Source: Virgibacillus ndiopensis
GTDB lineage: Bacteria; Bacillota; Bacilli; Bacillales; Amphibacillaceae
Length of the DNA: 64,000 bases
Direction: 5' to 3'
NCBI RefSeq assembly: GCF_900187325.1
Contig: NZ_FZMZ01000003.1
Location: 62,001-126,000 of the forward strand
The notes beneath the pieces are model-generated. The model saw only the letters and a program-made list of their open reading frames with translations. It searched no databases and was not told where the DNA came from. A program made the position numbers and the translations under genes. The first letter of the stretch is position 1. Every line of letters starts with the position of its first letter. This document shows, piece after piece, positions 35,507-43,537 of this stretch.

Positions 35507-36463
35507 CTACACACCCTTACTTTTTAGATGGGACATGGGGACAGTCCCCTTGTCCCTCCGTTTGTTTTTCAGATACGGATGTAACGTGACAAAGTATACA
35601 CCTGCAATTACCATTATCATACCAATAATTTGCGTCCATGTAATAGCAGAATCATATAAAACGACAGCAATCCATGCGGTATTTATTGGTACTAAGTTCA
35701 TATAAATACTAGATTTACTTGCCCCAATCCGTTTAATCCCATTGTTCCAAAGCAGAAAGGCAATAACGGATGAACAAATTATCATGAACACCATTTCACC
35801 CCACGCTTGACCAGACATATCAACTATATTACCCCAAGAATTATCAAATAATGAAACGATAAATAAAAAGACAGACCCAATTAATGTAGTTATTGTGGTT
35901 GTTACCACAGGTGATACATCACGCATCGCCATTTTACCTAGTAAACCATGTGCTACCCAGCTTAACAGTCCGCCAATAAAAAGTAGATCGCCTACATTGA
36001 ATTCCAAAGATAACAATGTCTGTAGTGACCCTTTGGAAATAACAACAATTACACCAATTAACGATAATATAAGTCCAAATCCTAATTGTTTATTCCAAAC
36101 CTCACCTAAAAACAATACTGCGCCTAATGTAACTAGAACGGGAGTTGTGGCTATGATTAAGGATCCATTTATCGCTGATGTAATATCCAGAGCAATAAAG
36201 AAAAAAATATTGTAGCCAAATATCCCAGTGATTGCCATTAATAATAATGCTTTCCACTGCTTTTTTATAGCTGTGAAATCAAGCTTCTTTTGCCATAATA
36301 CAAAGATAAGAAGTAAAATGCCTGCAGTTCCAAAACGAAAGGCTGCCGCAGTAATAGGAGGTATTTCCGTTATAACATGTTCTGCCGCGACAAACGCCCC
36401 ACCCCAAAAAAACGGAACGAACAATAACCAAAAATAAATTGCTACAGACTGATCATTCTTCAT
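35507..36463 (-). CDS. EamA/DMT family transporter with repeat-derived C-terminus
   Basis: This 318-residue drug/metabolite-type transporter has ten membrane helices in two EamA repeats (first around FWGGAFVAAEHVITEIPPITAAAFRFG, second from LLFIGGLLSWVAHGLLGKMAMR). It probably exports a small metabolite. The last residues, RDKGTVPMSHLKSKGV, are encoded by a GGGACA-type palindromic repeat (35530-35556). Another copy (36480-36506) sits just before its ribosome site GGAAGAAGGA. The native C-terminus may have been replaced. It is upstream of fni in one operon. Confidence 0.88.
   Translation of the reverse strand: MKNDQSVAIYFWLLFVPFFWGGAFVAAEHVITEIPPITAAAFRFGTAGILLLIFVLWQKKLDFTAIKKQWKALLLMAITGIFGYNIFFFIALDITSAINGSLIIATTPVLVTLGAVLFLGEVWNKQLGFGLILSLIGVIVVISKGSLQTLLSLEFNVGDLLFIGGLLSWVAHGLLGKMAMRDVSPVVTTTITTLIGSVFLFIVSLFDNSWGNIVDMSGQAWGEMVFMIICSSVIAFLLWNNGIKRIGASKSSIYMNLVPINTAWIAVVLYDSAITWTQIIGMIMVIAGVYFVTLHPYLKNKRRDKGTVPMSHLKSKGV
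35530..35556. repeat. GGGACA-type palindrome inside the EamA gene 3' end
   Basis: A 27-bp unit beginning GGGACATGGGGACAGTCCCC, continuing TTGTCCC. It is translated in frame as the tail of the EamA protein. Confidence 0.85.
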
Positions 36464-36479
36464 CGAAATCCTTCTTCCT

Positions 36480-36506
36480 GGGACACGGGGTCAGTCCCCA
36501 TGTCCC
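36480..36506. repeat. GGGACA-type palindrome upstream of the EamA gene
   Basis: A 27-bp unit beginning GGGACACGGGGTCAGTCCCC, continuing ATGTCCC. It lies 17 bases before the EamA start, so the gene is bracketed by two copies. Confidence 0.85.
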
Positions 36507-36563
36507 ACCATTTGCATGAACTATAACAAAAAAATGTCTAAAAAGCCAACCAACTGATACGTT

Positions 36564-37106
36564 TTATAAAAAGCTCGATTCCTTTTTTGGAAAGATCGTG
36601 TAACTGAAACTAATGGCAAAATCGACCACCAGTACAAGACTCCATAATTTCATTGTTTGAAACAATGCTTCTGTTTGATCTGGATTATTAATATAAAGAA
36701 TAATTGCCCCTAATAGCCCAACTCCGATAATCCATGCTAGCAGGTGATGATACCAGCCTATTCGCTCATTTTTGGCAAAAGCTTTTCCATATTTTCTCTT
36801 TTTATCAGGCTTAGGGCCATTAGCAAACCAAAAAGCAAATCGAACGTCAGCCCATTTAATCATCTTATGCCCAAAAGCTACACTAATCCCAATATAGATA
36901 GCAGCTAACCCATGTATCGATGTTGCCGTTGCACCGTTTTTTAAATCAATCACAGTAGCAATTAACAGTAGCAAATCAACAAGGGGTGTGCAAAATAATA
37001 AAAACGCACCTAGCCTTTTCTTTTTCAACAAATATCGAGCTAGTAAGCCAGCGATAACAAACACCCAAAATCCAATCTCACACGTAACTATAATCCAACC
37101 TATCAT
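36564..37106 (-). CDS. ymcC: YmcC-like integral membrane protein
   Basis: This 180-residue membrane protein has about five hydrophobic segments. EIGFWVFVIAGLLARYLLKKKRLGAFLLFCTPLVDLLLLIATVIDLKNGATATSIHGLAAIYIGISVAFGHKMIKWADVRFAFWFANG is close to B. subtilis YmcC as remembered. Its function is unknown. It diverges from a TetR gene, matching the ymcC-pksA neighbourhood in B. subtilis. GGGGAAT precedes the ATG. A TACAATTGTA palindrome in the 5' region might be an operator. Confidence 0.78.
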   Translation of the reverse strand: MIGWIIVTCEIGFWVFVIAGLLARYLLKKKRLGAFLLFCTPLVDLLLLIATVIDLKNGATATSIHGLAAIYIGISVAFGHKMIKWADVRFAFWFANGPKPDKKRKYGKAFAKNERIGWYHHLLAWIIGVGLLGAIILYINNPDQTEALFQTMKLWSLVLVVDFAISFSYTIFPKKESSFL

Positions 37107-37126
37107 AATTTCATTCCCCTTTTTAA

Positions 37127-37136
37127 TACAATTGTA
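37127..37136. promoter_or_regulatory. Short palindrome in the ymcC/tetR divergent region
   Basis: TACAATTGTA is a perfect 10-bp palindrome. The tetR gene has TTGTTA (37159-37164) and TATAAT (37181-37186) 16 bases apart as promoter. The palindrome is close to the ymcC start and is a weak operator candidate. Confidence 0.35.
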
Positions 37137-37192
37137 CTAAATGTAACATACCATAATTTTGTTAAATAATACAGTCGTGTTATAATAAAAAT

Positions 37193-37792
37193 ATGCCAAA
37201 AATAATTGATCATAATAAAAGAAAAATACAAATAGCAGAAGCAACATGGAAAGTTATTGTTACAGAAGGATTGGAGCAGGCTTCTGTACGCAAGATTGCT
37301 AAAGAGGCTGGATTATCTGTTGGTGCATTGCGCCATTATTTTTCAACCCAATCAGAGCTATTTGCATTCTCCATGAAACTCGTTTCTGATCGGGTAAAAA
37401 AACGAGCGACTGAAAAAAAATATGATGGTCCGCCAATCGAAGTGATGCAAGAGATACTAAGTGAATTTTTGCCAATTAATGATGATCAATATATCGAAAT
37501 GGAGGTGTGGCTAGTCTTTTCAGCAAAAACGCTTGTTAATTCCGAGTTAAAATCCCTAAGTAAAACGGTCTACCAAGAAATGCGTAGCGTAGTTGAACAT
37601 GTTATACAAAGCTTAGTTGATTTGCAGATGGCAAAAGATAATTTAGACAAGCATTTGGAGATTGAGCGATTATATGCATTAATAGATGGCCTCGCCCTAC
37701 ACTCAATCCTTCATCCTGATGAATTATCAACTGATAAAATGCAGGCTACACTGAAATATCATTTAAAATCATTGTGTAAATACGCAGAATAA
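37193..37792 (+). CDS. TetR family regulator, PksA/BetI-like
   Basis: This 199-residue regulator has an N-terminal helix-turn-helix, ATWKVIVTEGLEQASVRKIAKEAGLSVGALRHYFSTQSELF. The recognition part VGALRHYF is of the BetI/PksA type. The C-terminal ligand domain contains MEVWLVFSAKTLVNSEL and ALIDGLALHSILHP, also typical. It probably controls itself and the divergent ymcC. The HD-domain gene begins 17 bases later and may be co-transcribed. Confidence 0.88.
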   Translation: MPKIIDHNKRKIQIAEATWKVIVTEGLEQASVRKIAKEAGLSVGALRHYFSTQSELFAFSMKLVSDRVKKRATEKKYDGPPIEVMQEILSEFLPINDDQYIEMEVWLVFSAKTLVNSELKSLSKTVYQEMRSVVEHVIQSLVDLQMAKDNLDKHLEIERLYALIDGLALHSILHPDELSTDKMQATLKYHLKSLCKYAE

Positions 37793-37809
37793 GTTAAGGA
37801 GGTAACGTA

Positions 37810-38355
37810 TTGAAACAAAAGGCAAAAGATTTTGCAGAAAAGGCACATTTTGGTCAAACAAGAAAAAATTCCGATGCAGCATATATTACGCATCCAATAC
37901 GAGTTGCAGAAAGACTAGAAACTGAAGGGTTTTCAAATGAACTAGTGTGTGCCGGTTATTTACACGATGTAGTTGAAGACACCCCTTTTGAGATCGAGGA
38001 TATTGAGGAAGCATTTGGTCCAATAGTTACCAAACTCGTTGCTGCTCACACAGAGGATAAAACAAAATCGTGGCAGGAGCGTAAACAGCATACGATTGAT
38101 ACAGTAAAACATGCTGATAAAGATGTTAAATATCTAATTGTAGCTGATAAACTAGATAATTTACTAGGGCTGGAACAAGATCTCAGAAAAATAGGAGATG
38201 CCGTCTGGGAGCAGTTTAACGCAGGTTTTGATAAGCAAAAATGGTATAACGAATCAATTGCTGAGAATATGTGTTATGGGATTGCGGATACGGATGTACC
38301 TGCTTACTTTGGTGAATTTTCGGAAGCTGTGAAGCGCGTTTTTGGTAGGGGATGA
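37810..38355 (+). CDS. HD domain phosphohydrolase (RelA/SpoT HD-like)
   Basis: This 181-residue metal-dependent phosphohydrolase resembles the (p)ppGpp-hydrolase half of RelA/SpoT or small MESH1-type proteins. Features: KAHFGQTRKNSDAAYITHPIRVAERL (first His), AGYLHDVVEDTPFEIEDIEEAFG (HD and ED) and LIVADKLDNLLGL (last Asp). The synthetase domain is missing. True substrate is unproven. TTG start is preceded by an excellent AAGGAGG. A terminator shared with rsgA follows. Confidence 0.85.
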   Translation: MKQKAKDFAEKAHFGQTRKNSDAAYITHPIRVAERLETEGFSNELVCAGYLHDVVEDTPFEIEDIEEAFGPIVTKLVAAHTEDKTKSWQERKQHTIDTVKHADKDVKYLIVADKLDNLLGLEQDLRKIGDAVWEQFNAGFDKQKWYNESIAENMCYGIADTDVPAYFGEFSEAVKRVFGRG

Positions 38356-38376
38356 TAGTTCTCCTCTAGGGATGAT

Positions 38377-38420
38377 AAAGAGAAAACCTTCCCTAACAAA
38401 GTGGGGAAGGTTTTCTCTTT
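38377..38420. terminator. Bidirectional terminator, HD gene and rsgA
   Basis: AAAGAGAAAACCTTCCC (38377-38393) pairs exactly with GGGAAGGTTTTCTCTTT (38404-38420). It serves converging genes and includes the rsgA stop. Confidence 0.9.
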
Positions 38421-39474
38421 ATCTAGATTTATATTTGCTCTTCAAGCTCTTAGATACTTTTTTCCACTTATTCTTCTCTTCAAGTCGCGCCTTCTGATCT
38501 TGTTTTCTTTTTTCATACGCAAGTTCACGCTGAAGCTTCAAATAGCTTTGGAAACGTTCTTCTGATAATTCACCTGATTCCAATGCCTCCTGCACGCGGC
38601 AGCCTGGTTCAGTATCATGCTGACAGTCCGAAAACCTGCATTCACCTACAAGTGCTTCTACATCTTGAAAGGTAGTATCAATCGCAGCTTCACCTTCCCA
38701 CAACTGCAATTCACGCATTCCGGGCGTATCAATTAACAATGCACCATTCGGTAAAATAAACATTTCCCTATGTGTTGTGGTATGGCGCCCCTTGCTATCC
38801 GTTTCTCGAATGTCTTTCGTTTCCTGGACAACCTCACCTAATAATGCATTAACGAGCGTTGATTTTCCTACACCTGATGAACCTAATAATGTAGCTGTTT
38901 TCTGATCAGGCAGGTAATTCATTAATTCATCAATACCTTCACCAGTAATACTACTAATACAGATAATCGGTACACCAATAGCGATTTCTTCAACTTCGGT
39001 AGTTACTTTTATAATATCTTCTGGTGTCGACTCATCCTTTTTCGTTAGCACTATAACAGGGGTTGCCCCACTCTCGTACGTTGAAAGAATATATCGTTCA
39101 ATTCGTCGCAAATTCAAATCATGATTAAGCGAATTAACAATGAAAACTGTATCCATATTGGCGGCAACGATTTGTGCTTCCGTTTTCGTTCCAGCTGCTT
39201 GCCTAACAAACTGACTTTTGCGGGGTAAAACGCTGTTGATTACCGCTTTTTGTTCGTCTACTAATTTCTGCACCTCAACCCAATCCCCTACAGCTGGGAA
39301 ATCAAGAGAGCTATATGCTTGATTCATAAACTTTCCGCTCAAATGGGAAAAATACTCCATTTCCCCATCAGAAATACGATAACTATTTTTCTGCACCGCA
39401 ATAACACGTGCTAAATTGTCTTTTTCTTCATGTTGGATAGAACTGTCCCATCCTAGCTTTTCAATAGTATTCAA
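38419..39474 (-). CDS. rsgA: Ribosome small-subunit-dependent GTPase A
   Basis: This 351-residue circularly permuted GTPase helps late 30S assembly. An OB-fold N-domain precedes G4 (VLTKKDE), G5 (SSITGEG), then G1 (GSSGVGKSTLVNALLG) and G3 (DTPGMRE). The C-terminal zinc knuckle is CRFSDCQHDTEPGC. It is longer than the roughly 300-residue YloQ of the prp/ylo cluster, so it may be a second RsgA-type gene. It starts with TTG. The AAGGAGG site is buried in a perfect 9-bp hairpin, suggesting translational control. Confidence 0.9.
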   Translation of the reverse strand: MNTIEKLGWDSSIQHEEKDNLARVIAVQKNSYRISDGEMEYFSHLSGKFMNQAYSSLDFPAVGDWVEVQKLVDEQKAVINSVLPRKSQFVRQAAGTKTEAQIVAANMDTVFIVNSLNHDLNLRRIERYILSTYESGATPVIVLTKKDESTPEDIIKVTTEVEEIAIGVPIICISSITGEGIDELMNYLPDQKTATLLGSSGVGKSTLVNALLGEVVQETKDIRETDSKGRHTTTHREMFILPNGALLIDTPGMRELQLWEGEAAIDTTFQDVEALVGECRFSDCQHDTEPGCRVQEALESGELSEERFQSYLKLQRELAYEKRKQDQKARLEEKNKWKKVSKSLKSKYKSR

Positions 39475-39479
39475 TTACA

Positions 39480-39506
39480 TTTTCCTCCTTAATGGTTGGA
39501 GGAAAA
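39480..39506 (-). promoter_or_regulatory. Hairpin sequestering the rsgA ribosome-binding site
   Basis: On the minus strand TTTTCCTCC (39506-39498) pairs perfectly with GGAGGAAAA (39488-39480) across a nine-base loop. The second arm is the rsgA Shine-Dalgarno sequence, six bases before the TTG codon. Confidence 0.7.
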
Positions 39507-39653
39507 GCCATCATTACGCCGACTGTTCCCCCATTTTGCATCGTGTGTTTTGGTTTACTAACATAAAATTGTTAAAAATCATAAAACATCTCTCCTTTCA
39601 AAATGGTTGAACAAGATAATAATTAGTTTACTACATTTAATTGTGAAATGCTA

Positions 39654-40529
39654 TTAATTTTTTGAATAATAGTATAACTCATGTTCTATTTGAAACCCAA
39701 TAGATCGATATAACCCTATTGCACTTTTATTATCAACAGCCACACACAATGTAATCTTCGTAATCGATTCAAATGTAAAAAGCCATTCAACAGCAGTTGC
39801 TAAAAGAGTTTTTGCATATCCTTTTCCACGATATACTGGATCAATGGCAATGAATTCAATTGATCCACCACCAAAATCGGGATCTGCTTCGACATAGACA
39901 TACGCTGCTATATGCCCTTTATCTTTTAAAATAAATACTTTTCGCATTTCACTTATCCGTTTAAGAATTTCCTCTCCACTATAATAGGTTGCTGGAAAAA
40001 TATTGTCATGCAGATTTAAAAACATATCATAGTCAAATTCTGTTAATTCTTCTTTGCTTTTTACTGGTAGGTGTTCTAATTGTTCTTGAGAAAAAGTAAG
40101 AATATATTGATCCGTTTTTTGTTCAAATTGAAGTTTTTCAGCAAAAGATTTAGCTAATTTATTCTCCTTATTTGCAAATAAAACTACCCTCTCCAGGGAT
40201 AATAAAATATGCTCCTTTATAAACCCCCACATTTCAAGTGCCATACGAACATCATATAAAGAATCAACAAATGGCCCCCACAATTCCGCACTTTTATCCT
40301 CAAAATCAATATCGAGTCCAATTAAACCAACTAATTTTCCATCTTCAACCGCTCCAACAAAGCAATTTTCAAAATTTACATCTGTCATATCCTCGTTAAT
40401 TGCATTAATAATTTCATCCGTAACGGTTCCACAAAAGCCGATGTGATGTGCTTTATATTTATTCAGTTGCGCAATGAATGCCGCTGCATCATTTATAGAA
40501 ATATCTTTCCCTTTTATCAGTTTGTACAT
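39654..40529 (-). CDS. Double-domain GNAT acetyltransferase
   Basis: This 291-residue protein appears to contain two GNAT-like halves. The first has CFVGAVEDGKLVGLIGLDIDFEDKSAELWGPFV and lacks a clear acetyl-CoA loop. The second has the full signature FGGGSIEFIAIDPVYRGKGYAKTLLATAVEWLF followed by VAVDNKSAIGLYRSIGFQIEHELYYY. The second half should be catalytic; the substrate is unknown. ATG 40529 is preceded by GGAGG at proper distance; an ATG at 40541 lacks one. Confidence 0.85.
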   Translation of the reverse strand: MYKLIKGKDISINDAAAFIAQLNKYKAHHIGFCGTVTDEIINAINEDMTDVNFENCFVGAVEDGKLVGLIGLDIDFEDKSAELWGPFVDSLYDVRMALEMWGFIKEHILLSLERVVLFANKENKLAKSFAEKLQFEQKTDQYILTFSQEQLEHLPVKSKEELTEFDYDMFLNLHDNIFPATYYSGEEILKRISEMRKVFILKDKGHIAAYVYVEADPDFGGGSIEFIAIDPVYRGKGYAKTLLATAVEWLFTFESITKITLCVAVDNKSAIGLYRSIGFQIEHELYYYSKN

Positions 40530-40641
40530 GTAATCCTCCATAAAACTGTTCTACAACTTCTATATTCGGTGTATATCAAAAAAATCCTTTTAATTATTCA
40601 GTAAATGCACAAAATAGTTCTATAGATAGGAGGGTAAAGCA

Positions 40642-40809
40642 ATGTCAGAGGATAATAAAAACCGCAACAAAGATAAAGGAAGACAGGCAAATAAACAACA
40701 AAAATATAATACAGAGCCTAAAAATGACGTTGAGTTTGCAAGTGAAAATAACAGCGAGTTTCTTAATTTAGACAACAAAAAAAACAAGCGAAAGCGAGGA
40801 AGCGAATAA
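40642..40809 (+). CDS. Small hydrophilic protein (55 aa), function unknown
   Basis: This 55-residue Lys/Asn/Glu-rich protein (N-terminus MSEDNKNRNKDKGRQANKQQ, C-terminus KKNKRKRGSE) was found by reading the sequence. AGGAGGGTAAAGCA before its ATG is a strong ribosome site, and a terminator follows directly. No hydrophobic core is visible, so it is likely disordered. Such small basic proteins are common among spore or RNA-associated proteins of Bacillaceae, but I do not recognise a family. Confidence 0.7.
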   Translation: MSEDNKNRNKDKGRQANKQQKYNTEPKNDVEFASENNSEFLNLDNKKNKRKRGSE

Positions 40810-40812
40810 TGA

Positions 40813-40846
40813 ATAGGCTGTCCTAAGAAGTAGGGCAGCCTATGTT
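40813..40846 (+). terminator. Terminator of the 55-aa gene
   Basis: ATAGGCTGTCCT (40813-40824) pairs with AGGGCAGCCTAT (40832-40843) with one G-U pair, followed by GTTTC. The T-run is poor. Confidence 0.6.
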
Positions 40847-40865
40847 TCTCCATATAACACATTAG

Positions 40866-40901
40866 AAAAACAGACGCAGCATTACCTCAACGTCTGTTTT
40901 T
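40866..40901. terminator. Bidirectional terminator hairpin
   Basis: AAAAACAGACG (40866-40876) and CGTCTGTTTTT (40891-40901) are exact complements with runs of A and T. It could stop transcription from either side. Confidence 0.75.
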
Positions 40902-41024
40902 CATAATAGTAAAGTATTAAATCTCGACACTTTTCCGGCCAATTGCTTACACTCACTGTGTTTCCTTTATCTACTGCGCGATTTAGTACATACATTTACT
41001 ACACAGGAGCTTATGCTTTATTCT

Positions 41025-41849
41025 TTACCTATTATTCATTTCACTTGGCTCTGGACCTTTACGTTCCCCACGATCAAGCCCTGCCATTTTTTCCATATCA
41101 TCTGCACTTAATTCAAAATCAAACACATCAAAATTTTCTTCAATACGTGATGGTGTAACTGATTTTGGAATAACGATTGTATTTGATTGCAGGTGCCAGC
41201 GAATAATTACCTGTGCTGGTGTTTTGCCGTACTGTTCGGCAATTCCTTTAACAACATCATTACGTAAAACTTCTCCACCCTGCATTAATGGGCTCCAAGC
41301 TTCAAGATAAATGTTATTTTTGTTGCAGAAATCTTTTAATTCATTTTGTTGTAAGAATGGATGGCACTCCACTTGATTGACTGCTGGTACAACATCACAT
41401 TCGTCCAATAAACGCTGCAAGTGCTCGATGTTAAAGTTACAAACACCAATTGCTTTCACACGTCCATCGTTATATAATTTCTCCAATGCTTTATACGTTT
41501 CCACGTACTCATCATATTCCGGAGTCGGCCAGTGAATTAAGTATAGATCAACATAGTCCAGTCCTAATTTCTCTAGACTCGCATCAAATGCTTTCAATGT
41601 ATTTTCATAACCCTGGTCACTATTCCATACTTTCGTAGTAATGAATAGTTCTTCACGCGGAACATTTCTGTTAGCTAGCGCTTCACCAACTCCATGCTCA
41701 TTAGCATATACTTTTGCAGTGTCAATAGAGCGAAAACCAACCTCTAAAGCCTTTGCAACTGCTGGTGTCACTTCATCTTCAGGTACTTGCCATACGCCAT
41801 ATCCTAATTGAGGCATCTGAAGTCCATTGTTCAAAGTTACATATTGCAT
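41025..41849 (-). CDS. Aldo/keto reductase, YvgN/glyoxal reductase-like
   Basis: This 274-residue NADPH-dependent AKR reduces aldehydes such as methylglyoxal. The tetrad is visible: Asp and Tyr in SIDTAKVYANEHGVGEAL, Lys in FITTKVWN, His in DLYLIHWP. Cofactor region: GVCNFNIEHLQRLL, NQVECHPFLQQ and IVIPKSVTPSRIEENFDVFDF. AKR5-type Bacillus enzymes match best by eye. The 120 bases after its stop contain no gene. Confidence 0.92.
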   Translation of the reverse strand: MQYVTLNNGLQMPQLGYGVWQVPEDEVTPAVAKALEVGFRSIDTAKVYANEHGVGEALANRNVPREELFITTKVWNSDQGYENTLKAFDASLEKLGLDYVDLYLIHWPTPEYDEYVETYKALEKLYNDGRVKAIGVCNFNIEHLQRLLDECDVVPAVNQVECHPFLQQNELKDFCNKNNIYLEAWSPLMQGGEVLRNDVVKGIAEQYGKTPAQVIIRWHLQSNTIVIPKSVTPSRIEENFDVFDFELSADDMEKMAGLDRGERKGPEPSEMNNR

Positions 41850-41925
41850 TTGATTACTTCCTTTCCTTTGGTAATGTAGTTTAGTTTATCACAATAGAAT
41901 GACGTGAAAAAAGCATTCTGCTCTA

Positions 41926-42615
41926 TCATGGATCTACTCCAAACATCTCATTCAAACCATTCCCACCTAAAGCAGTTATTTTCAATGCTCGAGATTTAGG
42001 AACACGCTCAATCCACTCCAATTCTAAAAATTTTTCCAGCATAGCATTTCCTAATGCTCCAGCTATATGGTGACGCCGTTCACTCCAATCTAAACACTTT
42101 GAACAAAACATACGACGTTTCTTCTTTAGTTTATTTGTGTCTATATCAATGGTATTGAAAAAAATTTCTCCATCACTAGTAATATGAAATTCATTATCCT
42201 TTTCGACAAGGAATTGTTGGTTCATTAGCGATGTTTTCAACTTTACTCCAAGATTTCCTGCTATATGATCGTAGCATGTTCTGGCATGACGCAACGCTTT
42301 TTCTTCGTTTGATTGCTTCAATGACTTGATCTCTACTGGAGGTGCTACTTGTAGAAAGGATTCCATAACCTGTGCAATTTCTTGATTGCTAATCCCATAA
42401 TAGCGATGCCTCCCCTGACTTTCGACGTCAATAACGTTAGCTTGGGTCATTTTAGCCAAATGATAACTAGCTGTCTGTGGTGTTATTCCAACCATGTACG
42501 CTAAATCACTAACCGGGTGAAATCTTCCGTCTAATAGTATTGTTAAGATCGCCGCTCTTGATGAGTCACTTACAAGTGTTGCAACCTTTGCTACATTGGC
42601 ATTTGCCTTCATCAT
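41926..42615 (-). CDS. ArsR-type winged-helix transcriptional regulator
   Basis: This 229-residue regulator has an N-terminal ArsR/HTH_20 domain (VSDSSRAAILTILLDGRFHPVSDLAYMVGITPQTASYHLAKMTQANVIDVESQGRHRYYGI). A long C-terminal domain follows with a CSKC motif (MFCSKCLDWSERRHH), which might bind metal or sense redox. I choose ATG 42615 behind AAGGAG; a second ATG follows at once. The longer frame to 42735 would overlap the divergent flavin reductase gene. It probably controls that gene and itself. Confidence 0.85.
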   Translation of the reverse strand: MMKANANVAKVATLVSDSSRAAILTILLDGRFHPVSDLAYMVGITPQTASYHLAKMTQANVIDVESQGRHRYYGISNQEIAQVMESFLQVAPPVEIKSLKQSNEEKALRHARTCYDHIAGNLGVKLKTSLMNQQFLVEKDNEFHITSDGEIFFNTIDIDTNKLKKKRRMFCSKCLDWSERRHHIAGALGNAMLEKFLELEWIERVPKSRALKITALGGNGLNEMFGVDP

Positions 42616-42650
42616 AATCACGCTCCTTACTAATTTTTGATGTATTCCAT

Positions 42651-42670
42651 ATTTCGATGATAATCGAAAT
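42651..42670. promoter_or_regulatory. Candidate ArsR operator between arsR-type and flavin reductase genes
   Basis: ATTTCGAT-GATA-ATCGAAAT is an 8+8 perfect inverted repeat. On the minus strand TTGTAT (42685-42680) and TATCAT (42662-42657) are 17 bases apart, and the inverted repeat covers this -10 box. A regulator bound here would block its own promoter. Confidence 0.65.
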
Positions 42671-42719
42671 ATTAACGAGATACAATAAAGGCATAGCAAA
42701 AATGGAAGGGTGAAAATAA

Positions 42720-43328
42720 ATGCAATTACCAGCAACTAGCGTCATCAAACCTAAAATACTCTATTACGGAGCTCCGGTTATATTACTTACTACATATAAC
42801 GAAGACGCGTCCGTAAATATAAGTCCATTGTCCTCTTCTTGGGGATTAGGTCAAAATATTGTCTTAGGTGTAAGTACGGAAGGAAAAGCTTATATTAATT
42901 TAAAAAGACAATTAGAATGCGTCATTAATATCCCCGATCAAACATTATGGGAAAATGTTGAGAAGCTGGCTTCCTATACCGGAAAGAATCCTGTACCGAA
43001 GCATAAACAAGAAATGGGGTTTCGTTATTGCAAGGACAAATATGCCGTTAGCGGTTTAACACCCGAACGCTCCGTAACAGTAAAACCAACTAGAATCAAG
43101 GAATGTCCAATACAAATAGAAGCAATTGTAAAGGATATTACCATTCCAGAGTATGATCCTGTTTTTGCAATTGTTGAAACAGAAGTAAAACAGTTCCATG
43201 CTCATGAAACAATTATTAAAGGTGAAAATCATATCGACCCAACTAAGTGGAGCCCTTTAATCTATAATTTCCGCCATTATTACGGTGTTGGTCATGAATT
43301 AGGTAAAACATTTCGATCTGAGACTTAA
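42720..43328 (+). CDS. Flavin reductase-like / flavoredoxin family protein
   Basis: This 202-residue FMN-binding split-barrel protein (DIM6/NTAB-type). GAPVILLTTYNEDASVNISPLSSSWGLGQNIVLGVSTEGKAYINLKRQLECVINIP is the flavin-binding half. The C-terminus IYNFRHYYGVGHELGKTF is common in this group. It probably reduces or carries flavin for a partner oxygenase; no partner is adjacent. It diverges from the ArsR-type regulator across a shared operator. GGAAGGGTG precedes the ATG. Confidence 0.83.
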   Translation: MQLPATSVIKPKILYYGAPVILLTTYNEDASVNISPLSSSWGLGQNIVLGVSTEGKAYINLKRQLECVINIPDQTLWENVEKLASYTGKNPVPKHKQEMGFRYCKDKYAVSGLTPERSVTVKPTRIKECPIQIEAIVKDITIPEYDPVFAIVETEVKQFHAHETIIKGENHIDPTKWSPLIYNFRHYYGVGHELGKTFRSET

Positions 43329-43331
43329 TAA

Positions 43332-43490
43332 AAGCGTAAGCATCTTGGGCGGCTACGTCGAACGAAAGCAAGGGACAAAAACATATGGTTTTTAGTCCTT
43401 CCTGTGTTCGTTGCTTACGCTCCTGCACCAAGGTACTGGAGTTCCTGGCTGGTTGTCTCTAGCATTCCCAGGTCCACATCCTACTTTTTA
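43332..43490. repeat. Intergenic repeat with a long hairpin
   Basis: AAGCGTAAGCA at the left pairs with TGCTTACGCT further right (around 43421-43430). An inner stem has GAACGAAAGCAAGGGAC...AAAC against GTTTTTAGTCC...GTTC. A GC-rich tail follows. It lies between two converging genes. The AGCGTAAG edge also appears at 14216 and, on the minus strand, near 29193. Confidence 0.6.
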
Positions 43491-43497
43491 TTCAATG

Positions 43498-43537
43498 AAA
43501 AATACACGGTAGCGAAAATATGCTACCGTGTATTTTT
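43498..43537. terminator. Terminator of the ABC-F gene
   Basis: AAAAATACACGGTAGC (43498-43513) and GCTACCGTGTATTTTT (43522-43537) are perfect complements. The ABC-F stop codon lies at the edge of the stem. Confidence 0.9.
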
